A DNA stretch of 64,000 nt from Agrypnia vestita. Its lineage: Eukaryota > Arthropoda > Insecta > Trichoptera > Phryganeidae. Positions 55,245 through 64,000 of this stretch are shown in pieces. The stretch is from assembly GCA_016648135.1 (NCBI GenBank), contig JADDOH010002004.1, forward strand, positions 124,001 through 188,000, written 5' to 3'. The position numbers were made by a program, and so were the translations under genes. Positions within the stretch are counted from its first letter, which is position 1, and each line of letters opens with the position of its first letter. Under the pieces are notes generated by a model. That model was not told where the DNA came from and ran no database searches. It saw only the letters and a program-made list of their open reading frames with translations.

Positions 55245-55440
55245 ACTTCGGGTGGATTAATAGAATTACCAATGACAATGTGACAATCCGGAAACGAATT
55301 AATCCTTGTAATGATAAAACCAAAAAATGACAATATTTTGGCCGTGTCACAAAACGTCCAGAGAATACCAGATCCTGCATCCAATTATTCAAGGCTGAAT
55401 TGCGAAGAGAGGGTCCGCAAAATCCTGGTTAAAAAACTAT
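55245..55440 (+). mobile_element. RTE-like LINE family 3, decayed fragment
   Basis: The plus strand reads INRITNDNVTIRKRINPCND, then QYFGRVTKRPENTRSCIQLF and KAELRREGPQNP, matching YFGHIMRGEKY at 5280-5860 in order. Stops are present. Confidence 0.6.
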
Positions 55441-55444
55441 GGCA

Positions 55445-55710
55445 ACGGTTCCCGAAGTCCTGGGTACAACTACTTTGCAGCTGCTCCTAGCTACACAATG
55501 ATCACTGACCTTCGATAATTGGACAAGCACTAGAACAACAAGTGTTTCATTAATACTGAAGAGTTCAGTTGACAGTGCAGTCAGAAAAAGAGTCACTTTA
55601 ACCGATGAAATAATAAACTGTAGATACGTTACAAGCACGAGATCTTGGCAACTCAAAAGTGAGGTAATTGCCTTGCTTACGTATTCGTTGTCGAACGGAC
55701 GTTCTTTGTG
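55445..55710. other. Unassigned sequence
   Basis: The minus-strand frame 55429-55773 is not recognised. Confidence 0.3.
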
Positions 55711-55712
55711 AA

Positions 55713-55957
55713 CGGACGTGACGCTACGCCGAAAAAAAAAGTCCCGGGGAAAAAGGAAGAGAGTATCGTACACTATTGTAAGAATGAGTATGTTATTTTA
55801 GTCACCGTGACTTCAGATTACCTGATTTTCCGTCTACACGCAGAGCGTTTGTGAAATAAGTGTGCCGTGATTTTTTGTCTCTTTCAATGCAATGTTTGCT
55901 ACATATGAAAGTCGGCTAGTAAGGGAATAATGTGTCTATATTATAATACGTCAATGA
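55713..55957 (-). repeat. Helitron-like fragment, second copy
   Basis: It matches 36878-37083 (GAGTATCGTACACTATTG, AGTCACCGTGACTTCAGATT, ATTATAATACGTCAATG), with an extra A/G-rich insert at the left. The Helitron 5' end is missing. Confidence 0.5.
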
Positions 55958-55984
55958 CTTTAACGACGTACTAGGACAGGTTTT

Positions 55985-56285
55985 GCTTACTTACATACTT
56001 ATTTACTTACCATCACGCCGTTTCTCCGTGGGGGTAGGCAGAGAGGACAGAGCGTCACACTCTTTTGTCTTCACACACAACTCTCACCTCTTAATCTTCG
56101 CGTGCAAGCTCGACGGTTGTCATTATTTACTCTATTATAAACTTCTAAGGGATCTCGCCTCCACTACATTCAGTCTGCTTTCGTTCCTCTTCTGCCAACT
56201 CCAGGCTCCACTTCCGTACATCAGAGTTGGTACCAGAATTCCATTGTGCACCCGCTAGTCTTGCCTTGGTAGGCATATTTCTATT
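55985..56285 (-). mobile_element. RTE-like LINE family 1, internally deleted
   Basis: It opens TTACCATCACGCCGTTTCTC then GGGGGTAGGCAGAGAGGACA. After about 150 bases it jumps to the upstream section (CTTCTGCCAACTCCAGGCTC, like TTTGCCAATTCCAGGCTTCA at 60175), so roughly 200 bases are deleted. It directly adjoins SINE family 2. Confidence 0.7.
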
Positions 56286-56290
56286 AGAAA

Positions 56291-56480
56291 CCCTCGTAGC
56301 CCAGTGGGTATGACATTGGCTTCTCACTTCTCACTTCCGTGGGTTCCGGGTTCGATTCCCGGTGAGGTCACTATTAATCTATGTGATTTACTCAAGCCTG
56401 GATGTTTTTGTGATGTGTGTTTCGCTTCTGCAATTGGGCTTGTTGACCTATCGAAACGTAAATAATAATAAAAAATAATA
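56291..56480 (+). mobile_element. tRNA-derived SINE, family 2
   Basis: A box CTCGTAGCCCAGTGGGTATG, B box CCGGGTTCGATTCCCGG, body TTACTCAAGCCTGGATGTTT, tail AATAATAATAAAAAATAAT. Better preserved than 48385-48560: the T arm pairs perfectly. Confidence 0.75.
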
Positions 56481-56484
56481 AGTT

Positions 56485-57365
56485 ATAACACACGGCTAAA
56501 TCCAAGTTCATGGTCCTATCGCATATATAATAAAAATGAGTTTTGCACTATATTATTGAATGCGTTAATAACAGAATGAAAGAAAATTTATATTTAAATA
56601 ATAAGTATTAAATAATATATTACATTTTAAAGTTTCGACAAATGTACTGTACAAAATATTTTGACATTTCATAAGACAATATCGGAGGAAAAATGTGTAA
56701 ATCATAGACAATGTGTAAGTTTACATGACAAATTTATATTTTTTATAGACGAAAGAAATATGATGAATAGCTTATTCTTTTATATGCCCTTTTCCATGGT
56801 TCTTAAAGTCATGACTGACATTCAAAATGTATGGTAAAATTTTCGAAACTTTAAAGTGTAACATCTTATTCAATATTTAAGCGTTAATGATCTTTCGTTT
56901 TGCAATCAGGACGTTAAATAATATAGTAAAATACTCATTTTCATTGTATATACATACAATGGGACCATGATCTTGGATTACGCCAGCTAGACAGCTAGTT
57001 GCGGTGCGCAGTGGTAGATAATAGCGGCGGTAATAGAGCGGAGAAGTGGATCGGATGCGAGAATGAGTTCGGAAGGAAGCCTCCAATTGTGGCCCCGCTC
57101 TCCGCAGTGGCCAGCCGCCAGATCCCAATCAGAAGTGGCCACGCGCATCGTGCGGCGCAAAAGAAAGTGTCGCATGTCCCGGGATAAGTGCACTGATCGT
57201 CCATCCCTGCAATATACGATCCCTGGTGGTGTTGGGGATTCAATTTCTATTTCAATTTATTTATTCAATAATATTCAACAAGTCTGATCGACTTATATGC
57301 CCCCTCGAGGTCATCAAGACACAGTGCATTATTCTATTATAGTGGAAATGTCAGAACTAATGCAT
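56485..57365. other. Unassigned; GC-rich at 57000-57190
   Basis: AT-rich except for a short GC-rich part with open frames on both strands (for example 57063-57287, with VRRKRKCRMSRDK). No family was recognised. Confidence 0.3.
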
Positions 57366-57369
57366 TAGC

Positions 57370-57755
57370 AAACTCTTATTATTACCCAGATTACACTCAT
57401 TAGGGAATGAACATGCAGAGGCGGCTGACATTTTTGCTGATAGTATAACTGTGTATAAGACAAAGCTGATACGATTCTTTACATCTCAACGAAATGGAAA
57501 CGGACAATAAATTTTTCTGTATTATTATTTTACCTTTTAACTATCATTATTTGTACCTTTAACTGTATTATTATTTTATCTGTCTTATGTTTTTATGTAT
57601 TATTATTTTACCTTTTAAATATTATTATTTATACCTTTTAACTGTATTATTATTTTATCTGTCTTATGTTATTTAAAAAAAAATATTTTCTGTATATTTG
57701 TAAAAGCCCATAAGGGCGTTAAATAAATAAATAAATAAATATATACATTACAAAC
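57370..57755 (+). mobile_element. LINE RNase H end, 3' UTR and AATA tail
   Basis: LGNEHAEAADIFADS is the GN--AD motif at the end of the RNase H domain of R1/I-type LINEs. A stop, a 3' UTR with repeated TTATTATTTTACCTTTTAA words, and AAAAGCCCATAAGGGCG plus AATA repeats follow. The same tail is at 640-765 (-). Confidence 0.75.
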
Positions 57756-58200
57756 CTGATATTCAATGCATACCTATGCATATCTATAAAGACATATCTA
57801 ATATTTAATCAATTAAAAATGACATATACAATCTGGTCAAAGGTGTAGGAGAAACCCTTCAGACGCATGGAATATATCCATACCCAAAGCGATTTTGTTC
57901 AGCATAGCTGTAGCTCTTCCGACAGGCATGACCATCGGCAGGTCGGTCATGTATATTGGAATGTGAAACAATCTACGCTGACGATGCTTAGATAATTAAC
58001 AGGAACATGCAAACCAATGCTCTGCATAATTTCAGGATTACCGATCATACCGCGCAACAATCGATACAAATGTGTAATCAAATACACATTCCTTCTAGTC
58101 TCTAGATTAGTCTCTAGTTTAGTCAAGCATACCCTGGAGAAACTCGGTTGGGTAAAGATGTTTCTCTATGTAGAGATGTTTGATTCTATCAGAAACCACC
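57756..58200 (-). mobile_element. Jockey/CR1-like LINE, C-terminal tail
   Basis: The minus-strand translation reads RRLFHIPIYMTDLPMVMPVG and RATAMLNKIALGMDIF, closely matching 30145-30633. It abuts the AATA tail of the previous LINE head to tail on opposite strands. Truncated near VFLYVEMF-like sequence. Confidence 0.8.
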
Positions 58201-58204
58201 TTAT

Positions 58205-58715
58205 TCAAGTACCTACTCGAGCGTGGGCGATATATTATATATTCCCACAGTTGAGGTAGGTAATATACCCCCCTGTTTTCGAGCTAACAACAACATATTA
58301 ATATCCTAAGACCGAATAGTCAGGACTAACTTATGTATACGAGAGTAAAGCTTCTACTTCTAAAAAATATCAAAAAAGATATGTCAAATGTGAATACATA
58401 TTTATATCATTTCGTCCATTTAGAGGTAAAACTCACTAGCCGACTATTATATTGGCCAAAATAATAATATTCATATTTTTCCGTCTCTACTCCAGGTGAA
58501 AATCAGTAAGTGAATATTGCGTGTCTATTTATAGTTATTTAGTGGTAAAACTCATAGTTTTCAATCATTTTAATATCAAAACTACTCCAATGTCCCTTGG
58601 TTAGTTTCACTTCTAAAGGGACGATTTTATATATTTATTTTTATATATTCATTATACCGTGGAAATTTTATCTAAAATTTAATGTTTGGACGTTGGCGGA
58701 TGTGTGTGAAACAAA
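58205..58715. other. Unassigned AT-rich sequence
   Basis: Nothing recognised. Confidence 0.3.
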
Positions 58716-58719
58716 CTGA

Positions 58720-58880
58720 TTTCAACAGGTTTTAGGTTTGAGTTTTCTGGATAATTCCCCAGAAAACTCAAACCTAGATGATGGACCCCGCGATGGAATA
58801 CGAAACATTTTTCACGGTTTTACGGCCTCAGAAAAGCCGTAAAACCACGGCACACTATCCTAGAAAACTGAAAGATTATT
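58720..58880. repeat. Family A-like foldback, degraded
   Basis: GGTTTGAGTTTTCTGG and CCAGAAAACTCAAACC form an 16-base inverted repeat around ATAATTCC. Then GATGATGGACCCCGCGATGG, AATACGAAACATT follows: family A order with a base inserted in the core. A second hairpin (CCGTGAAAAAT region, GGCTTTTCTGAGGCC) follows. Confidence 0.45.
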
Positions 58881-59029
58881 TCTACCAACTTTTAAAATAA
58901 TATTAGTCCCTACTTATTGTATGTACCTAGGTTCACTGGTCAACTTTGGTTTTGCCGGAACACTAAATGGTCAACGTTGAAAAATAAGTTTTACGGAAAC
59001 GCCGGTCTAGGCAGTGCAGTGGTCAATAC

Positions 59030-59645
59030 TTCTTCTTCTTCAACTTTATTTAGACTCGAGAGTCTAATTGTGCAAGAGTTTCCTCTTGGGATGCTGAATT
59101 CCAGCTATATCTCCGCTTCGGGGGTCTGTCTGGTGGGCGCGGTCCATCTGGTACACCATACAGATTATATTGGTTATCTTGTTGTACTCATTCTCTATAC
59201 GTGTTGGTATCAGTATCGTCGACGCTGTCGCCTCCATCTGACCATGTCTTGAACCTAGCAGACCTCCCGGATTGCTGTATTCCTCACGCGACCATGCAGA
59301 GTCTTCCCAGCAATAGCACGCAAAGCTTCAGTTGTTCTTAGCATACTGAATACCCGCCCTGGCTTCAATACCATATGTGACGATAGGTCGCATACCTTGC
59401 TGTCTGTTCTGATATCTTTATTCCACCATACAACATCTCTCAGGCAGCCTGCCACAACTGCAGCCTTCTCCACCTGAGGCCTCACTTCTTCGGGGAGGTC
59501 ATGAGAGCCGAGCATTTCACTGTCAAGGTATCTGAACTGGGTTACTTGTTCAATGGGCTCATCACGTACTGAGATACCGCACTCTAATCGTTCTTTGAAG
59601 AATGTTATATATTTGTCATACATAGTGGCCATTACAAGCAATCGA
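59030..59645 (-). mobile_element. RTE-like LINE family 4, RT C-terminal fragment
   Basis: A TTC run marks the 3' end. The minus frame 59641-59255 reads YKYITFFKERLECGISVRDE, FRYLDSEMLGS, then IRTDSKVCDL and RAIAGKTLHGRVRNTAIREV. The YLGS---(..)-A--------I--K-K--I and LR-I-GK-L-DRVRN--IRE motifs place it in the RTE RT tail. One frameshift leads into the final 220 bases. It lacks a catalytic domain. Confidence 0.8.
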
Positions 59646-59744
59646 TATTAAAAGGTAGGTTTTCTACCCAATAAATGTGGAGTATTTTTTTGTTGTAGAA
59701 AATAATCCATTTCACATTCGGTTACAGCTTGAATTATGATACTA

Positions 59745-60270
59745 ACGAACTAATTAACCATGACGTCGTTTCTGCGCAGGGGTAGTCAGAGAGGATAGAA
59801 CGTCATATTTTTCTATCTTGGCATACCACTTTTGCTTCGGCTACATTCATACATCTTCTCATACAAGTTCTACGGTTGTGGAGGCTTTTAACGGGGCCAT
59901 CCTCAAATACTTGTAGTATCTGATCGTGCCAGGTCTTTCGCGGACACCCTCTATTCCTGTTGCCTTCAACACTCGCCTCGTATATTTTCTTAACCATCCT
60001 TTCCTCGCTCGTACGTTCCGCATGACCAAACCATCTCAGCACTCCTTTCTTTATTATATCTACCACACTGCAGCCAGCATTACACTCACTTCTAATTAGT
60101 TCATTCCTCACCGTATCGACCAAAGATTTTCCACACAAGCGTCTTAGTGACCGCATGTCTACTTTCATTCCTTCTTTGCCAATTCCAGGCTTCACTTCCA
60201 TACATCAGGGTTGGCACTAGAACGTCGTTATGCACCGCTAGTCTTGCTTACATTGACAGATTCTTACTAG
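59745..60270 (-). mobile_element. RTE-like LINE family 1, best-preserved copy
   Basis: The 132-codon minus frame (60201-59803) is open throughout: MRSLRRLCGKSLVDTVRNEL, IIKKGVLRWFGHAERTSEER, CPRKTWHDQILQVFEDGPVK and CMRRCMNVAEAKVVCQDR. This is the C-terminal tail common in insect RTE-type elements, often mislabelled as host genes in annotations. Its 3' end is GACGTCGTTTCTGCGCAGGG after an AACTAATTAACC-type repeat. The endonuclease and RT palm are missing. Confidence 0.85.
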
Positions 60271-60378
60271 CCATAATTGATACAATATTGTAATTTAAGT
60301 GTACCTGAGTGTTTGTTAAATAGATTTTTTAATTTAATATATTTTTGTCACTAACCAGCACATTTTCGGGTGTCTGAA

Positions 60379-61914
60379 TTAAGGGGGTGACAGACGTGCG
60401 AGTAAGTACGCGAACTTACGGCTCGACGATCTTTTTCGCTCGTGTGTCACCCTAAGATCGCGTCGAGTTCGTCGGCGATCCAACATGTTTGAAATTTTGC
60501 TCGTAGCCCGCGCGTCTGTCATCGCCGCGAGCCGTGAGTCGCCATTTTACTTAACTTATTCGCACGAATATTTAGAATAATTTATTGAATGTCTGAGAAA
60601 TAATTCTTGTCTTTGGCAAATCAGAAGTAATGAGTATAAAAACAAAAATAGCAAGATTAAAGCTTACAATAATCTATTGGCAATCATACGAAAAGTGGAA
60701 ATAAATGCTACCAATGATTCTGTCAAGAAAAAAATATTTCTTTAAGGGACGGAATTGTGGAAATCTTCCTTCTCTTCACGTAACTCTCTTACTAAATTTA
60801 CATCCGATAAACGCTCTCTTTTCGTGAGCCAGTACTTCATCCACGCTCGCCGATTTCGTTTTCTTTTATTGGTTTTTAAAATGTGATATGATATAATTCC
60901 TAAATAACACAAGGCTTCCTCTATCGATCACATCGCGATACGGTGTGAGCAAGCTTCACGTCTGTCACCAACGTCGAGCCGAGTAAGTTTGCGAACTTAA
61001 AAACTGCGTACTTTAAGGGGGGGTAAGGTTGATTCGTACAAAAAAAGGCATATTTTTGTGAATTTTTTGTGACAACACAGTTAAAATCTCTTTATTAAAA
61101 CCAATATTACATTAAAGTACGACATTTGAAAAATATTGTGTAAAATTTTCACGAAGAACTATTAAAAAATGGCAGCAATTATTCAGACGTGTCTCGGAAA
61201 AAAAGTAGAATAGCAGTGCCCCTCATAACTTAGTGCTGGATCATCTGAAATCAAAAAATCATAGTTCAGTTAGATAAAAGTTTTCTCCAGGTAACGCTGG
61301 GAGGGTTTTTAGAAATTTAGATTTTTCACTTTTTTGGAACACTTTGAAGGGAAAAACGCGATTTTTTGCGAAAAAAATCGGCTAATTTGTTATTAAAAAA
61401 TAAAAATGATTAATTAATTTGAAAAAAAAATTTCCAGCGTTACTTCGTAAATTATGTACAGAAATAGTGTTCAAAATTTCAGAAGGATCGGTGCAGTAGT
61501 TTTTAAGTTATGAGGGGCTCCGTCTATGAAAACGTGAGTTGTGGGGAAAACGCTTTAAAGTTTTACACTCTGTAAAATTCAAAATAAAACTCGTCAATTA
61601 TTTTATACTTACACATAATCGTCGAGGCCATGTCCACAGAGTAAAGAGCTTTCATCAAGAAGATCTGGAGCATCTTTGTGTCCTTGTCTACGCAAAACTC
61701 TTCCAATACAATAGCGCGTCTCTCAGCTGCCCGAGCAGGTATAGAAAATCAGTCTGAGCATCGCTCAAATGTTCATAATTTCGTCAATTTTGCTCAGATT
61801 GGCTTGAAATTTTGACACAATATTCTTGCGATGTTATATATTCATTAAAAAAAATATATAAAAAAGTTAAAAACCTTACCCTCCCCTTAAGTTCGTACAT
61901 CTATCACCCACTTT
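60379..61914. mobile_element. Outer TIR element
   Basis: The left end reads GGGGGTGACAGACGTGCGAG then TAAGTACGCGAACTTACG and CTCGACG; the right end is its inverse spread over 60963-61012 and 61891-61914 (CGTCGAGCC, GCGAACTT, GCGTACTT, then GTTCGTACATCTATCACCC). TIRs are about 65 bp. An inner element splits the right TIR. The left flank is TTAA (60379-60382), the right flank a decayed TTTA. Confidence 0.65.
61013..61890. mobile_element. Inner element with TTAA duplication
   Basis: TTAA at 61013-61016 and 61887-61890 flanks inverted ends (GGGGGGGTAAGGTTG at left; GGGGAGGGTAAGGTTT read from the right). The 870-bp interior is AT-rich with no long frame; on the minus strand RQGHKDAPDLLDESSLLCGH is a short open run that might be a transposase trace. 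A TTAA target fits piggyBac-type integration, but the end sequence is not the usual piggyBac one. Confidence 0.65.
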
Positions 61915-61949
61915 AGAAGAGGCGATTTGAATATATCATCATTCACCCG

Positions 61950-62215
61950 GTTAGCGAAGAGCTGACGGTCGCGTTTGAGGCTGAAGGCTGCCCAGCGCCA
62001 GGGTCCATCGCCCCGCAGCGGCGGGCGGGAGGTCCGGGAGAGTAATAAGATAAAAAGGAACAAGAGCGGAGATGTTTCGCGCGGGCCGGGTCCGACTGGT
62101 TCGCCGATCTGGAGCCGCAAAGGGAAATAAAAGGTGTGCGTGCCGCCGGCCGCTGACCCCGCGCCGGCCGTGATGATGGAGCGCCAGCTGTCTGATGCTG
62201 CAGCCACTGGACCGA
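61950..62215. other. GC-rich island
   Basis: CpG-rich, with open frames on both strands. The plus frame from 62173 reads MMERQLSDAAATGPIKKLF and may continue to 62394, but no splice sites or family support it. Confidence 0.3.
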
Positions 62216-62445
62216 TCAAAAAACTCTTTCATTTACTTTGTTCAATGCATTCATCCGTTGACAGATTACATAAAATCAAGGTTTTTAAGCAAAGATTGCT
62301 TAAAATGAAGGTATCAATGTCCTCGAGTCTTGCAATCGCATACCACCATATTGACTTTTATGGATCGTTAAAAAGTGAAAAAAAAGCCATCTGATGGTAC
62401 CTATATAAAAAAAAACTAACCCATAAAAACTAAGTTTTTATTAAA

Positions 62446-63116
62446 CCTACTCCCTTTCTCATTCACTAGTGGAAACTGGTTTGGCGCTTAACCTACGAAA
62501 GGGAGTAAAAACAAATTTCCACAAATCCAAAATTATACTATTGTAACGAGCTGTTCGTTGACATTTGACAGTTCCATGGAAAAGTGTCATGCGCAGAACG
62601 GCGGGCCGGTATGCCCAGTGGTTGAAATAAGAACTAACATGATTAATAAATAGCGAAGAAATGGAAGGGTTCTTACCCGAATAGAAAAACAAAAGAGAGC
62701 TGTTCTTTTGTGTTTGAATAAAAAAATAGTGTAGTATTGCGTTGCGAGCGATTGTAAAATGTCAGAGATAATGTACAAGCGATAATAAAAGATTTATTTT
62801 ACGAGTTGTGCCATTTCATTTTTCGAGCGAGCCACGCCACGTAACACTAAAATCATGTTCAGTGTCTACCAGATGTGTCGAAGTCTCCATAAAACTTTCT
62901 AGTTTGTATGTAAAAACCATTAAAAATTTGAAAAATTCCAAAATTATACAACAATTATTAATTTTTTTAATGAAAATTTGATAAGATCTTCTTAATCGAC
63001 TCACGAGTCTGCTTGCAAAGTTTCAGTTCGATTGGATCACGGGAAAAGGGTTAAAAATCGATCCAAAGTTTTTTTGTCAAGCAAGCAGGACGCCACGAGT
63101 TAAAAGAAAAGGAGCA
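62446..63116. mobile_element. ACTCCCTTTC element, copy 3
   Basis: It starts CTACTCCCTTTCTCATTCAC and carries the inner inverse ACGAAAGGGAGTAAAA at 62496-62510. The conserved block is at 62980-63110 (CAAAGTTTCAGTTCGATTGG, GGACGCCACGAGTTAAAAG). The extra 270 bases in the middle are not shared with copy 2 and may be a later insertion. Confidence 0.5.
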
Positions 63117-63141
63117 AAAGTCGTATTTTTTCTCTTAATTT

Positions 63142-63176
63142 AACCGTCGTTATACGAAGTCGGTATAACGACGGTT
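63142..63176. repeat. Perfect 14-bp hairpin
   Basis: AACCGTCGTTATAC and GTATAACGACGGTT pair perfectly around GAAGTCG. It is too short for a microRNA precursor; a rho-type terminator is not expected in this genome. Probably a small palindromic repeat. Confidence 0.7.
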
Positions 63177-63179
63177 CTG

Positions 63180-63965
63180 ATTTGCGATCGTAGAACAATG
63201 CAGCATGTGTAAAAACGTCGTTGTACTACGCTGACTATATTTGAGGTTTGAAAGGTATCAACTTTAAATAACTAACCCAAGTTTCTAAGGAAAATATTTT
63301 GTAGTTAATAAATAATAATAAAGTGTCTTTTTGTAAATAAAACTTCAAACTGTTCTCTTGAATACATGAGAAAAATCACATGCGTCGTTATTCTACGATA
63401 TGATTATGACGTTATACAATGGAAATTTCTCGGTACACACTGTGGTTCCACTTGTTTAAAAATGTTACTATGAGCTTGTAAATTTTACAACAATTATAAA
63501 CAAGTTAAACGAAAAATGTAATGTCTTGTCTCTGTAAAAATTCACGTTTCGTGTATTATAAAATGGTGTTTTTACTTGAAGTGACTCGGTTTTGAACGAA
63601 ATTTCTAAAAATACGTCTATTGCAACAAATTGTGTTTACTATGGGATTTAATTATGTAAGATTGAATACTTTAACATCATTGTAAATGTATCTTAAATAT
63701 ATACTGGAGAATGTATTTCAACTCCGTAAAATTGTATACGCCTTGCCTGCATTTACTTTCTGCAACTTAATAACTTACTTGTTGGGTCACCAGTCATCTT
63801 ACATATTATATAAATTGTTTAGAGATAAACTAAACCCTTTCTTTAGGAGAGTGGGTTGACACGTTTATACTGCGGTCAAACTATTAAGTATTACTTAATT
63901 AAATCTCCTAGTACCTTTCACACAATAGACGTATTTTTGAAAAATTCTCTTCCAAACTGAGTCTC
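63180..63965. other. Unassigned AT-rich sequence
   Basis: Nothing recognised. Several words (AAAATTTACAACAATTATAAA, ACGTTTCGTG) resemble 3340-3440 and 47340-47470 at low identity, so an old dispersed repeat may be present. Confidence 0.3.
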
Positions 63966-64000
63966 TTAAGCCGGCGCCACACTGAGCGTATCTTCCGCCG

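Noticed and set aside
59803..60201. 132-codon open frame as a host gene
   Set aside because: The sequence is the C-terminal tail of an RTE-type reverse transcriptase, repeated six more times here in broken form.
63142..63176. Rho-independent terminator
   Set aside because: A hairpin is present but no T run follows, and a bacterial-type terminator makes no sense here.

Overview
The window looks like non-coding DNA from an arthropod, most likely an insect and possibly a moth or butterfly. The reasons are an AT-rich background with short GC-rich islands, many broken non-LTR retrotransposons of RTE and Jockey/CR1 type with AATA- or TTC-rich tails, tRNA-derived SINEs, small Helitrons, and dozens of inverted-repeat (foldback) elements. 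No complete protein-coding gene was found. There is no CRISPR array, rRNA, intact tRNA or bacterial feature. The species assignment is inference from repeat style; no single sequence proves it.

The best sign of a host gene is a 66-base candidate internal exon at 10778-10843 (+). It has a pyrimidine tract and AG before it, a GTAAGT donor after it, and one fully open 22-codon frame. If it is real, much of the window is probably intron of a long plus-strand gene. A GC-rich open frame at 5048-5251 is a weaker candidate for a first exon.

Layout. 0-9 kb: LINE fragments, two solo-LTR-like elements (2457-3052, 7261-7740) with a TATA box and a poly(A) signal on the minus strand, a SINE, and a TIR element enclosing an RT fragment. 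9-18 kb: long AT-rich stretches, the exon, and inverted-repeat elements. 18-30 kb: a twin inverted element (18938-20111), a TA-flanked foldback family, a Helitron end packed with heat-shock-element arrays (25360-25680), and a 60-bp perfect inverted repeat. 30-45 kb: Jockey-like LINE tails, an 86-bp tandem array, an element flanked by hammerhead-like motifs (35385-36775), and a TAA-flanked TIR element. 45-64 kb: SINEs, nested LINE and MITE insertions, foldbacks around 52 kb, a complete small Helitron (54548-54810), and nested TIR elements at 60.4-61.9 kb.

The most interesting signal is a group of dispersed repeats carrying hammerhead-ribozyme-like cores: CTGANGA, then helix II, then GAAA, then a short palindrome and a U-H cleavage step. 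At least four sequence families share this design and differ in their helices. Three of them occur as pairs pointing outward from an inverted-repeat element. Dimer-forming small hammerheads of this kind are known from Penelope-like retroelements. The second signal is the set of near-perfect heat shock element arrays near the Helitron terminus. All repeat annotations rest on comparison within this window and on recognised family motifs; no database was searched.
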